From Chrysomallon squamiferum (Eukaryota; Mollusca; Gastropoda; Neomphalida; Peltospiridae): a stretch of DNA of 64,000 nt. Position 1 is the stretch's first letter. Each line of letters begins with the position of its first letter. The DNA is taken from the NCBI GenBank assembly GCA_012295275.1, contig CM022679.1:13475524-13539523 (forward strand). Direction: 5' to 3'. Position numbers and translations under genes: made by a program. This document shows positions 45,903-57,539 of the stretch, one piece after another. The notes under the pieces were generated by a model. It made no database searches and had not been told where the DNA came from. It saw only the letters and a list, made by a program, of their open reading frames with translations.

Positions 45903-47185
45903 TTCCTAAGGAATTTCTGTTAAGGCTAACGAATATAAACAACGAAGTTCAGCTTCCAGAACAGAAATGTCAAATTTGGCATGTAGGACATTACTCATTT
46001 TCATCAAACATGACTTAGTTTTCTGCATTATGTTCTGATCTGTGTTATTTTGGGGAACCGTCTAAATTTTCTATGATATTAATTTCTAATTTTTAAAATT
46101 ATTGTAGTGAAAAACATGGTGTAAGAAGATAATAATAATAATAATACAAAATTATAACACAAATAAGAAACAACGAAAGATACAAACAAAACCAATCCAA
46201 AAATTTAGCACAGTATTTCAGTTTATTATTAACACTAATAACTAAATACTAATTTCGTTCTGAATAAATGTGTCTCTTGTTCATAAATAAAACTTAAAAA
46301 AAAAAAAAATGTTTTTATTTTTTGAGGAGTGAAACATGATGAACGAAAATAAAAAATAAAAGTATATGAAAGAATGTCTTACAATAATAATTTAATTTTC
46401 ACTATTGTTCATTACTTATTACTATTATTATTTAGTTTACAAATATTAGGACTTGACTTCTAACTTTATATATAAAAAAGCAGAAAGTAATAAACAATTA
46501 TTGAAAATATATTTTTCTGCATATATTTTAAGAAGCTTAGGCTACATAAAACAGTCACAAACAAATATTTTTTGTTTAAGTATACATATAGTTTTTAAAT
46601 GTTTCTATGGAAATGTATGAAAAAGGTGATTAATAACTCATTTTGTTTAATATTGTTATTATAATGTTATTTCCACATTGTATGTATTCGTTTAAAAAGA
46701 TTATGTTCATTATTTTATGCTAGTATATAAATTTTTTCAATCATTTTTTCAATCGTTACAATGGATTTCAATTTGATTTTCTTTTAGCCGGCGTTCGCGT
46801 GAACCTGAATAATAGTGCTAAAATCAAATGATTCTGATCAAGGGAAACAACTCAGAATTTATTTAAAAGATAAAAAGCATCTTATTCTCTGGTGATGAAA
46901 CCTAAGGGGAAGAACTCATATATGTATTAATTCGTAACCAAAAACATATTTTCAAGAATTTCAGACGACATTTTTTACCAGAATATTCATTTGTCCGATG
47001 CGGTCGTTCATATTTTGGGTGTGTTTTTTCTTCTCTAAAACATAGCATAACTTAATTACGAAATTTTTGTATATCATTTATTATTATTTCCAACGCCAAA
47101 AAAAAACCCCAAAAACCCCAACCCCAACAATTTAAGTAACCTTATATGATTAAAACAGTTTTTATTTTCATTTTATTTTAAAACA
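42566..47185. other. Intergenic, AT-rich, no supported gene
   Basis: It holds a GAAT/AAAT repeat (42566-42620), (ATT)n near 42700, (GT)n plus (CATA)n at 44046-44103, a poly-T at 44283-44308, GA repeats near 44490 and a (CT)n(CA)n at 45822-45900. A GC-richer patch at 43820-44040 has no frame that I trust. A TATATATATGACGTCA string at about 45697-45712 looks like a TATA box beside a CRE, without a recognisable exon after it. Confidence 0.5.
45822..45900. repeat. (CT)n(CA)n compound microsatellite
   Basis: About 18 CT units are followed directly by about 21 CA units. Confidence 0.96.
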
Positions 47186-47358
47186 ATGGGCATATTTAAT
47201 ATAATTTTGGTGTTTGCCTGCGTGGCACCGTGGACTGTGGCTGAAATATTTACATCCATGGCACAGCTCGAGGTATCACTGCACGCAGAAAAGGATCTCG
47301 CCTATGCACTTAGATTATACATACAGAATGAAGAAGCAAGATTAAGCAAATTAAAAAG
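47186..47358 (+). CDS. N-terminal exon of a prolyl 4-hydroxylase alpha subunit (orphan in this window)
   Basis: The ATG opens a signal peptide (MGIFNIILVFACVAPWTVA). Next comes EIFTSMAQLEVSLHAEKDL and ALRLYIQNEEARLSKLK, the conserved start of the P4HA N-terminal domain (vertebrate proteins have EFFTSI..EKDL..YI..EE..L). The donor AAAAG-gtaaaa is in phase 2. P4HA works in the ER with protein disulfide isomerase to hydroxylate collagen prolines. No later P4HA exon follows before 64 kb. Instead a duplicate of the module gene begins about 150 bp downstream. So this is the first exon of a gene with a very long intron, or a fragment cut off by the duplication. The phase does not match the module exons. 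Confidence 0.7.
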
Positions 47359-47574
47359 GTAAAATTTTGCATATTTTTTTTCTTACTATAGTTAATAATA
47401 ATAATAATATCAACAGAAATAATGCCAAAAAAAAAAAAAAAAAAAAAATAACATTGACAGTTATGATTATGGCGTTAGCGGATGATGAAACAAATAATTA
47501 CACAATAATCATGCAAACTTAGGATGGTAATGTTGATGGTGTTAAACCATGATATTTATAAAATGTATCTTCAG

Positions 47575-47712
47575 CTTGTGAAACTGAGGCAAACAACAGT
47601 GTAGAGATGCATGGGCGGAGAAACACGGTGAGGCTAGCTTTACCAAGGAGTGTGTACGTCATACACAATACAACCAGTCACGAAACGTTCAAAGTGATCA
47701 CCATCCTTAAAG
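47575..47712 (+). pseudogene. Decayed copy of module exon 10
   Basis: Acceptor (ttcag) and donor (AAAG-gtatac) are kept and the frame is open over 46 codons. Relative to exon 10, however, the Cys core is read in a shifted frame (VRLALPRSVYVIHN) before returning to VITILKG. Three of the four Cys are lost. It is likely non-functional. Confidence 0.6.
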
Positions 47713-49110
47713 GTATACCTGTCTAATCAGACGTACATAAATAAGACAGAGAATATTCAGAATTCTAAACTACACACTTGCCACTGCCAGGTTTCCCACA
47801 AAAAATAGATGCACGCAAAAATGACGAAAGACAAAAAGAACAGTGTGCTTCGGAGGAAGCGACGATTACCCTCGGTTACTGAGCAACCTGTTTAAGGTTG
47901 TCTCGATGGTCGAACGGTAACATTTAAATGTCTAATACTGTGGTGTGATCGACTGTTTTTTTAATACTGTGTAATTGTGTCATAATCCATGACAGTAAAA
48001 CTAGGACAGGTAATCTCGTCTTGACAGTTCGGTGGAAATAAAGTGGATTGGTACCCACCTCTATTTTTTAATTATTAGTTCTAAGTGAACGATGGTAGTT
48101 TATAATGTTTAACTACTAGGATTTAAAGGGTTAAGCGCTAAACGCTATGCTAAACATGGTCCAGTAACAACAATAACAAATAATAATAATAATAAAAAAA
48201 AATAACAACAGCAATAATAACAAAACTATTATTTATTATTATTAGAAAAACATAACGCTGACAAACACTAAAGCAAACACGAACAGTATCACAGTATTAT
48301 AGCAATGATAACAATTTCACAGTACTATATCAACTATAACAACAAGATCACTGTACTCTAGCAACTGTAACAACACTAAACAATACAATAAAAAAAACCC
48401 ATAAACTATACTATAAAGGAAGTATTAAATATCACAAGTACAAACTTAAGTAATGAGATTTCATATATAGCCCGTAATATAGCATGGTATTAGATGCAGC
48501 TCTTTTTGTTCTTTTCGTGTACTTTAGCCGTCTAACAGCTCATGCATATCCCCTGTCCAAACTATCCCTGGGGTTAAAGAGTACTAGACTGTTTACACCT
48601 AGAATGTATTCTGGCTGCTCCCACAGAACTGGTTTATAAAAACACTAAATATTTTCAGAGTTCAAGATCTTTTTACACTTCAAGAATTAAAATTATGTTA
48701 CAAACTATAACAAAGTATGGATCAGACATACATTTTTTGTAAACATCCGAACATTTACATGTATTATTTTTGTTTTGTTTTACTGAGCTTTTCATTCAGT
48801 GCAAACGGATATGCTGATTTGGCAAATAAATGATCCAAACCATTTTCTTGTTTATTGATAAATGATCTAACAAAACTTATAATTATATCTAAACGCTTGT
48901 TAGTGTTGTATTTTTGTTTGTTACAACACTGAAGTGATCCGAGTCATTCTCAAGATCCTATGTGAATTGTGTGTGGCCTAAACTGACTGTATCATGTCAT
49001 TCATGTTATCTTCTTTGAGTATAATGGGCATTTAAATAGGGACCAACTTATGAGTAATACAAGAGCGTATAATCTGTAAGTCAAAATATTCCCCGGAACA
49101 TAAAGAGCTA

Positions 49111-49224
49111 TTTTACACCATGGGGTAGACCAAGAATAGTCTGGCGAGGATTTAATCTTGTCTGTTTCACTGGTATCTGATGATATCTTCGTACAAACTT
49201 AATTAAGATGGTGCCGGTGTAAAA
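49111..49224. mobile_element. Small TIR element candidate, about 114 bp, copy 1
   Basis: It is bounded by TTTTACACC and GGTGTAAAA. Two other full copies occur at 49763-49877 and 62527-62633 with high similarity inside. The size suits a very short MITE, but target-site duplications are not clear. Confidence 0.4.
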
Positions 49225-49762
49225 TAATATTTGTTCCCCTAGGTCACATAGAACATGAGTTTGTTTATTCTCACCGTCATAATCACTGGTGTAAATCAAA
49301 ATGAAGGGTCTCATCAGTTGTTTTACTTCGACACTTCAGGTTCAAAGAGACGACTTAGGTCCAGACATTTTGACAAAAGCTGTGTTCTTGTAGAACATTA
49401 ATTTAAAAGACTGAGACACAAAATGCAACATATTTCTAAAAGAGGACATTCATAGGCCTGCAGTAAGTTATCGATAATAAAAAAAAAAAATTATCAATGA
49501 AAAATGGATTTAGGGATGAATGTTTTCATCATCATTTCAAAAAAGGTGTTTTCAAGATGGGAGTTGTGTTCAAGTACCCAGACAAATATATCCCCCAGTT
49601 ATATCTTTAATTGTGTTTGTATGAATCCCTATTTGCAGTGGTGTTTAGTCACGTTTCAAATGATACCCCCAGTATACAGTAATTACAACAAAGAGAATTC
49701 AGAACTATTCCTTAAAAAATAATAAGGGTGTGTGGGGGGATACATATTTATATAAAGAGCTA

Positions 49763-49877
49763 TTTTACACCATGGGATAGACCTAGAATAGTCTGGCGAG
49801 GATTTAATCTTGTCTGTTTCACTGGTATCTGATGATATCATCGTACAAAACTTAATTTAGATGGTGCCGGTGTAAAA
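49763..49877. mobile_element. Small TIR element candidate, copy 2
   Basis: Same ends as the copy at 49111. It lies in a local tandem duplication (49100-49730 repeated at 49755-50150), so this copy probably came with that duplication rather than by transposition. Confidence 0.4.
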
Positions 49878-50618
49878 GAATATTTCTGATCTCATTCATA
49901 GGCCTGCAATAGGGTTATCGATAATAAAAAATGATCAATGGATTTAGGGATGAATGTTTTCACCTTCATTTTAAAAAAGGAAAATCCCTGTTTTCAAGAT
50001 GGGAGTAGTGATCAGGTACACATCTACAATTATAATTGTGTTTATATGAATCTCTATTTGCAGTGGTGTTTAGTCAGTTTTAATTGCTACCCACAGTATA
50101 GAGTAATTACAACAAATAGAATTCAGAACTATACTTGAAAAAATAATAAAGGTGTGGGGAAACAAATATTCATAAGGGGAATACAAACATTCTTTCCAAG
50201 TGGAATAACTGTTTTGGGGGAACAAATATTGTTTGACACCGGCATTCAAAATTATTTGAAAAGGAGTTGTGAAAGAAAAGTCTAAGAATTCCTGCTTTAA
50301 ATTACTTAGCATTTGTTTCTGGCTATCGTTTTATAAATGCTAAAAACATGCTGACATAATAACATATATATCAATAATAAGACATTTGGATCCTAAGAAG
50401 AATTCCTTCTATGTTTGGAATGAATTCATGTACACTCTTACAGTGAACCTTCGACATAATTATTACTGAAGCATACATTACATATCAATAAAGGCAAACA
50501 CTTCAAAACAAAATATTAATATATCTGTAATAATTACACATATAGCACAAACAAAACTGAAATGTCTACAATAATCAAATATGTTAATACTAAGTTAATT
50601 CTACTGTTGTTCTATCAG

Positions 50619-50735
50619 CTTGCGGCGATGGTTATGGACACTGTACTGAAGTAGGAAAAACAATCAAGAAAGGATGTATGGAACTGAAGTGTCTCAGGGA
50701 AATTTCTAAATGTGGCCTTGTTCCATTTAAAGGAG
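50619..50735 (+). CDS. Orphan copy of module exon 12 (copy C)
   Basis: Acceptor (atcag) and donor (G-gtgagt) are intact, 39 codons, phase 1-1. The protein differs from exon 12 by a few residues (ACGDGYGHC, LREISKCGL). No other intact module exon is near, so it belongs to an unrecognised transcript, is a far alternative exon, or is simply a passenger of the duplication. Confidence 0.5.
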
Positions 50736-51054
50736 GTGAGTATTTCAGTTTATATAATTACCTCTCATTAAAGAAAAAAACAAAAAAAAAAAAACCACCT
50801 AGTTATCTGTACTTGTGAAGAAGAAGAAGAAAAAACCAAATATTTTTTGGTATGATTTGTTAGACTATTATAACAGTGAAATGTTTGTATCTAGAACAAC
50901 AGTAGTATATTAGTTGTGTTAGAACATGTACATTATAATGTGAGCGTCATAATGATATGACCTTATTTTCGTTCTGTATTGTGTTTACCTTTGTTTATAA
51001 ATGTTTACCATTTGTTATATAACATTGTTTACATGTAATTTTGCATATTTGGTT

Positions 51055-51560
51055 CAGTAAAATAAAATAAAATAGAGTAAAATAAAATAAAATTAAATTA
51101 AAAATTAAATTAATACATAAATAAAATAAAATAAAATAAATAAGGAAACAAACAAATTAATTAATAAATTAATAGATAAATAAATAATAAAATAAATCGA
51201 TAAAGTGAAATAAAAAATAAGATAAAATAAATAAATTTTAAAAATAAAATAAATTCAAAAAATAAAAAAAAATTAAATTAAATTATATTAAATAAATAAA
51301 TAAATATAATTCAATAAAATAAAATAAATATATAAAAACTGAAATAAAATGCAATGAAATGAAAAAGTAAATAAATAAAATAAAATAAAATAAATAAATA
51401 AATAAATAAATATATAAAATCAAATAAAATGAATAGCAAATAATTAAAAAAAAAAAAAAAAAAATAATGAAATATAAAATAAAATAAAAGAAATATAAAA
51501 AAATAAAAGAAATTTAAAAAAAATAAAAGAAATTAAATTAAATTAAATAAATAAGAAATT
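51055..51560. repeat. AAAT/AAAAT-rich simple tract
   Basis: About 500 bp of AAATA-type simple repeats precede the receptor C stop codon (on minus, its 3' flank). A shorter tract is at 18410-18560 in copy A and at 26600-26700 in copy B. Confidence 0.9.
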
Positions 51561-51580
51561 TCTTTTTTTGCTGTTACCGT

Positions 51581-52011
51581 TTATGAATACAGTTTTCCAG
51601 CGTTTTCCCCTTCTTTATCTTCGGCTGGAATCACTGTTTTCAGTTCATTTGGAAGACCAGATCCATTTGGAATATGTTTGTTCTTATTATGTATGGTAAT
51701 CACTATATCATCACCATCAACAGCAATGGTCTGGTCAGCAGTGTTTCTGTTTCTGTTTCTGTTTCTGGAATTCTGTCCAACACGATGATCTTCATCTGTT
51801 TCACTTATTTCCTGACATGACACACTTCCAGAACTTCTTCTGTAGTGTTTTCTATTAGTATCAACATCCTCTCCTTCTTTTTCATCACTGCTGCAGTGGA
51901 TGTTCCCGTTGGGAACTGCCTGACACAAAGTTGTTGTATCTGTGTCCCCAGCTCCATCTCCTGCCTCAGTCTGAGATTCAGCACACCCGTTCTGCAACAC
52001 CATCTTGTTCC
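51581..52011 (-). CDS. Receptor C, cytoplasmic tail exon
   Basis: Acceptor is atttctag; open to a stop at 51581-51583, about 143 codons. It is very similar to copy A, including ESQTEAGDGAGDTDT, but has RNRNRNR lengthened and VAVDGDDIVITIHNKNKHIP-type sequence near the end. Confidence 0.72.
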
Positions 52012-53274
52012 CTAGAAATATTAAAACTGAATATACTCATATCTTTTATTAGTCACTTGTGTAACTCCATGAGAAAAAACAAAACAACAACAACCAAATA
52101 AATAAATAAATAAATTTAAAAAATAAAATAAAATAAATAAATATTAAAACGAAAGTGAAATAAACTTTGTTAAAAATATAAGAATATATTAGTAAGAAAT
52201 TACTGTTTCATTGTACAACTCATACAAATCACATGTCATCTACAAATTTTACATAGCATTAATGTTATTCTCATAATTACTCTGAAATTCACGTAATAGC
52301 ATAAGTCAGAAATTGTTATGAACTGAACAAAAATTAATATTTTACAGCAGCGAGACAGCAAGACGTTAAAGAAAATATTTTACACAAAATAATTTTGTTT
52401 GTTCAAATTAACATTAGTGATCTTCATTTCACCTTAATGTAGGGCTTTACTTTGACGGTATGAACAAGTGTATCTCCTATGACAACTTTTTTTTAATGAC
52501 AACTAATCTTTGCTAATGATAAAGTATTACAATAAAGATGTATTGTAATTTTCTGCCTTTATTTGCATCAATAATGATCACATTATTTCGTTTGATGAGG
52601 ACTGATTTGTTGTAAGTTGTCAGAAAAAGATTTCCTGTATCCAAATTAGCATGGACTCATACTTTAGATTGTATGGATAAGACCAGTATGATTCAATAAT
52701 TATTATTTCCTGCATTTATGTATGTATCTGTACATATGTATATGTATATATACATTGGCAAATGAGTAAGTGAATGATGCATGCATGAGTGAGCGAGTGA
52801 AAAAATTAACATATTATTATGATCAAGCTATTTTCAAGTATGCTTGTCACAGTAAAACAGACTATGGCAGATAATAAAAAAGCAGCAATATTCATTAAAT
52901 ACATTTAAATACAAAAAGTAATTAATGGGAAGTCATTAGACTCAAACATTTGGGAAATCTTACAATTACATTCAAACATTAGGGAAATCATACAAATAGA
53001 CTCAAATATTTTTTATAATTCACTCAAAATATATGTATGCAGGTAGCTATCCAGTTACACATGCATTTGCAAAGGTAAGAAATGTAGCAGATCATATGCT
53101 AGTTCTGGACCAAGAACATGATACTATATCCATTCTTTATTATTAGGAAAAAACTGGTTAGAAGAAACAAATAAAATACTGAAAGAATACACAGTGGATT
53201 TTGACCACTGATTGATGTGTAACAAGAAATTTATATACTTTGACAGAATTGAAATTAATCTGACTTGAAACATA

Positions 53275-53328
<54 letters not shown>

Positions 53329-54030
53329 ACTTCGATAACTGGAAATATAGATATGTGAATTCACCTGCTGTATTTTCTTTTGTCAATAGTTCTGTTTCTT
53401 CTTCTTTAGTTTTTTGTTCATGTTTGTTTTTGCTCAGTTTTCTCCGTTTTAGGAAAAACACTACACCTGCAATCAATAATGCTGCTGCTGCTGCTATTAG
53501 ACATGCTATGAAAAGTGCTTTATAAAGGACCTCATTACACTGTGGAAGATCTGAAATAAAAATCACCTTCAGAAACAACATGCAAAAATGTATACATACT
53601 TTCATACAAACCCATATGGATGCATACATACTTTCGTACACACACACACACACATTAACACATATACATACCCTAACACACATGCACACACTAATGCACA
53701 CACTAACGCACACATGCACGCATACACACTATACATACATACACACACAAACATATATACAAACACACATAGATACAAACATACAAACATACATTTATCG
53801 TCATATACACATCCAGACAAAAACATATATTCACATACACACACATATATACATAAACACATTTATTATTTTGTGGCTGTAATAATAACGAGCCTTACCT
53901 TTCATGTTCTGTTTAACAAGGAAATCTGAAACAAAAAACAAAAAAATAATAATCTGGTGAAATAAACAGAGAAAAGTTGTATGTGTAACTTTGTGTAGAT
54001 CTATGTGACTATTTATTTTGTTTTTTATTT

Positions 54031-54061
<31 letters not shown>

Positions 54062-54440
54062 TTTTATTTATTTATTTATTTATTATTTATTTTAATTTTA
54101 TTTATTTATTTATTTGTCAAATAACAAGACACATAATAAGAATGTTACAGTACTGTTATAAAATATAGTATCATTTAGCCTAGAAAGACCTGCTTTATAG
54201 ACACATTTTAAAACATACACATAGCAAAACATTTCTTATTTTAGCTAATAAAACACATAATCATTCATAAATATTCAAACGCACGCTACACACCCGCACT
54301 AACACATATACATACCCTAACACACTTGCACATACTAACACACTATACATACATTCGCACAAACTTATATACAAACACAGATACATACAAATGTACAAAC
54401 ATACATATATCCTCATAAACACATCCAGACAAAAACATAT

Positions 54441-54493
<53 letters not shown>

Positions 54494-54679
54494 CACAGAT
54501 ATACTTACACACATTTATTATTTTATGGCTGTAATAATAATGAGTCTTACCTTTTGTTGTCTGATTAACAAGGAAATCTGAAACAAAAACAATAAAACCA
54601 AAAATAATCTGGTGAAATAAACACAGAGAAAAGTTGTATCTGTAACTTTGTGAAGATATGTGACGATTTATTTTGTTTT

Positions 54680-54718
<39 letters not shown>

Positions 54719-55156
54719 TTCATTTATTTGTCAAATAACAAGACACATAATAAAAATGTTACAGTAGTGTTATAAACTATAGTATCATCTAGCCTAGAAA
54801 GACCTGCATTATAGAAACATTTTAAAACATACAAAACCAAAAATATTTCTTATCAGAACCTTTATAACTAATAAAACACAAACACATACTCATGCATAAA
54901 TATTCAAACACACAGAGATACCAACACACAAAGACACTTACACAACACACCAACACACACATACACACACCTACCTACCTACCTATACAGAAACGAGTAC
55001 AATGTTTAGGGAAATCTAAATGTGTTGAGTTGCACTGATCACTGATGTCTTTGCAGTAATAGCACCTGTCATCTTCAGGTACACAGTACTGTTCTATCTC
55101 ATCACATATATCGTGGCCACATCTAAATGTTTTTCCTGTTGTCATCTTGATTACGT
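51581..55156 (-). CDS. Receptor copy C: BCMA/TACI-like small transmembrane receptor
   Basis: Minus-strand exons are CRD 54983-55156, two alternative or tandem linker microexons (54551-54577 and 53899-53925), transmembrane 53365-53550 and tail 51581-52011. All are phase 1 and open. With one linker the product is about 268 residues from the CRD Met. It is paralogous to copy A, with a different transmembrane segment (LFIACLIAAAAALLIAGVVFFL) and substitutions in the CRD, including a moved Cys (KDISDQC instead of KDIC). The tail contains SCQE and the juxtamembrane region TKEE, both fitting the loose TRAF2-type (S/T)x(Q/E)E pattern; this is suggestive only. Upstream lies its own promoter array at 56.5-57.9 kb. 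Function as a TNF-receptor relative is inferred. Confidence 0.6.
53255..53364 (-). other. Possible retained-intron alternative C-terminus of receptor C
   Basis: Read-through past the donor keeps EFTYLYFQLSKSENT in frame, then a (TH)n run encoded by a (GT)n microsatellite (53279-53321), then a stop at 53255. It parallels the extension in copy A. Confidence 0.35.
53365..53550 (-). CDS. Receptor C, transmembrane exon
   Basis: Acceptor is atttcag and donor is GCAG-gtgaat; 62 codons, phase 1-1. It has DLPQCNEVLYK, then a hydrophobic helix, then KRRKLSKNKHEQKTKEEE. Confidence 0.75.
53899..53925 (-). CDS. Receptor C, linker microexon copy 2
   Basis: 27 nt encoding DFLVKQNMK, with intact acceptor and donor (AAAG-gtaagg), phase 1-1. 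It arose with duplication of the CA- and ATTT-rich intron around it. Both copies could be used together or alternatively without changing frame. Confidence 0.6.
54551..54577 (-). CDS. Receptor C, linker microexon copy 1
   Basis: 27 nt encoding DFLVNQTTK. Acceptor is gtttcag and donor is AAAG-gtaaga, phase 1-1. Confidence 0.6.
54983..55156 (-). CDS. Receptor C, ectodomain CRD exon
   Basis: Acceptor is ttttcag and donor is G-gtaggt; 58 codons, phase 1-1. It shows KMTTGKTFRCGHDIC, EQYC, CYYCKD, then QCNST and FPKHCTRFC. The eight-Cys total is kept but one Cys is displaced by three positions relative to A. Confidence 0.72.
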
Positions 55157-55255
55157 CTGAAAATAAAACTATACTGTTATTATTTCTCTAAATTCCAGTT
55201 AAAGAGTATAGATGGTTATGCGAAAATAATTACATACATACATACATACATATAT

Positions 55256-55297
55256 AAAAAAAACAGCTGAAGATAATTATCTTCAGCTGTTTTTTTT
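55256..55297. repeat. Perfect 42-bp palindrome
   Basis: Each arm is 21 bp and reads A8-cagctgaagataa, with its exact complement directly adjacent and no loop. It sits between the CRD exon and promoter array of receptor C and has no equivalent in copy A. Confidence 0.95.
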
Positions 55298-55540
55298 TTT
55301 GGGAGGTGGTATTTTTATTTATTTATTATTTATTTAGTGTTGTCACACAAACTGTAGCTATCAGTACATCATGTATGCATCGATGTCATGGCTGCAGTGA
55401 CGAATGGAAAAATGGCGGCGACTTTGTTATGAAGGACGGTACGCCAGTCAAAACAGTAACATAAATATAAATAATTTTATCATATCATTTAGCAGGCCAC
55501 AGGTAAGCGCTTTAAGTGGTTACAAGTAAATCAGGTTTAA

Positions 55541-56105
55541 CCTCACTGTGCCCGCAGTCTGTAGAAATTAGTAAGGGATAAGTCGGGGGTCTTGGCCTTC
55601 CTACAAAACACTGCAGAGCTGTCTGGTCCCCGGCTGAATGCTTATATCTCTGTAGTCAGTGTTACTAAAGTGAACACTTACTCAGAATGCAACTTGTTTT
55701 CAGGTTTGCGGACTACGTCACCGAGCAGTGGATTCAATCTCCCGACACAAAAGTCAGGAACCATTTCGAAACAAATGTGCCAGTAGTACGAATCGCTTCG
55801 AGAGATGACATTCAAAACTGAAGATGATATGCAGCAGTTATCCCAACAATTTTGAATTCATAAATATGATTAAGAGAGAGGACAGGCCTTTGTTGAAGCT
55901 ACAGTTTTACAGTTTCGATCTGGTGGAAGGTTGGCAACTTGACTTTGACAGACATCTACAGCAAAGGCTCCTCTAGACAGGACAGAAATCTGCAACAGAA
56001 TATGCTGATTCCATCTCCCGTTTTGTTGGACTGTAAAATGTTAGTTCATTGTTGATCTTTTGGGAAATTAACTTTACTAAAGTGTAATCCCCTACTGTGA
56101 CCCCG
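55541..56105. mobile_element. Insertion element, longer form, right end missing
   Basis: It starts with CCTCACTGTGCCCG, the same terminus as the 220-bp element at 59849. Comparison with empty sites in copies A (about 21690) and B (about 29340) shows the surrounding text gttacaag..taaaataag is interrupted only here and at 59.8 kb. The right terminal repeat seen at 60055 is absent. The interior is GC-richer and has no long frame. Confidence 0.55.
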
Positions 56106-56211
56106 TGTGTCATTTTTATGAGAAACAGTAGTAAACTATTAAAGATCAAAATAAGCGATTAATTAATTTATTTAACATATTCGGTATAATTTATATTTGT
56201 AAAACATTGTT

Positions 56212-56233
56212 TTTATTTATTTATTTATTTATT

Positions 56234-56275
<42 letters not shown>
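56212..56275. repeat. (TTTA)n and poly-T tract
   Basis: Simple TTTA units lead into a poly-T of about 45. Confidence 0.95.
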
Positions 56276-56279
<4 letters not shown>

Positions 56280-56717
56280 TTTCTTTACGAAATGTAAAAA
56301 AATTTATTTTGCCGTGTCATCATTTACCCTAGTTATCCTCACAACGTTCATATTTCATATATAGATTATGCAGACAGTATGCAGGTAATTAATTCTACAC
56401 AATATTTTTAATAATTTACAGGTGACACTCGATTTCACAGAGCAATAGAGTTAACACAAGTCCGGAAAATACAAAAGTCTGGGAAATAAATATTAACCCT
56501 CAAATTTACCAATACATTAAAGTTTAGTAATTTTACCTACCTGGATGATTTTCTTTCCTGTAATTATTTCCTTTAGTGTTCACTTTCGACTTAAAGAATC
56601 AGTTAAGCTGAAGAGTATTCCGAAGAATATTTGAATACACCCTCAACAGGATAACTTAAGAGTGTAACGTAGAGCCAAGGTTTATTCAGACAAAATAATC
56701 ACGTGTCACGTAAGTGA

Positions 56718-56738
56718 TATAAATAGTTCGGAATTTCC
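56718..56738 (-). promoter_or_regulatory. TATA-like box plus kappaB-like site, unit C1
   Basis: TATAAATAG is followed by GGAATTTCC (56730-56738). On the minus strand the order is kappaB then TATA, and a splice donor (CATCCAG-gtaggt) lies at 56541. CACGTG and TCACGTAA strings lie just downstream on minus. Confidence 0.45.
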
Positions 56739-56857
56739 AAGTTAAAAATAAATCCATATCGGATTTAAAAATAATATTTTTTTAACCTCACACAGACAAG
56801 GAAGAAAAAAAAGAAGCAATTTGACGGTTTGTTCAGATTTATCTGTCACGTAAGTGA

Positions 56858-56878
56858 TATAAATAGTTCGCAATTTCC
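56858..56878 (-). promoter_or_regulatory. TATA-like box, kappaB site mutated, unit C2
   Basis: TATAAATAG is followed by GCAATTTCC. It is a 140-bp tandem copy of unit C1. Confidence 0.35.
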
Positions 56879-56994
56879 AAGTTAAAAATAAATCCATATC
56901 GGATTTAAAAATAATATTTTTTTAACCTCACACAGACAAGGAAAAAAAAAAAGCTATTTGACGGTTTGTTCAGATTTATCTGTCACGTAAGTGA

Positions 56995-57015
56995 TATAAA
57001 TAGTTTGGAATTTCC
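56995..57015 (-). promoter_or_regulatory. TATA-like box plus kappaB-like site, unit C3
   Basis: TATAAATAG is followed by GGAATTTCC (57007-57015). It is a tandem copy of the same unit. Confidence 0.42.
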
Positions 57016-57296
57016 AAGTTAAAAATAAATTCATATCGGATTTAAAAATTACACACACACACACACACATGAAAAAAAAAAAAAAGGCAATTTGACTTAC
57101 TTGGATGTGTACTTATTTGCTTTTCTGTAATTATTTCTTTTAGAGTTCACTTTCGACTCAAAGAATCAGTTAAACTGAAGAGTATTCCGAAGAATATTTG
57201 AATACACCCGCAACAGGATAACTTAAGAGTATACGTAGAGCCAAGATTTCGTGACAGAAATTACGGCTTGTTTAGATTTATCTGTCACGTAAGAGA

Positions 57297-57317
57297 GATA
57301 AATAGATCGGAATTTCC
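57297..57317 (-). promoter_or_regulatory. Weak TATA (GATAAATAG) plus kappaB-like site, unit C4
   Basis: GGAATTTCC is at 57309-57317. A minus-strand donor (CATCCAA-gtaagt) lies at 57101. Confidence 0.38.
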
Positions 57318-57539
57318 AAGTTAAAAATCAATCGATACCGGAAATTATAAATTAAAACAAAATAAAAATGTTTAATAAATGTTAATTATTATTATTATTA
57401 TTATTATTATTAAGCTACATTTTATTTATTTATTTACTTACATTATACTTTTTAAATTATATATAATAAGTACTTCAACTTAACCAAAAAGTACATAGAA
57501 TAAAGATATTACGAACTATTAAAAAACCTTTTTTCTCTT

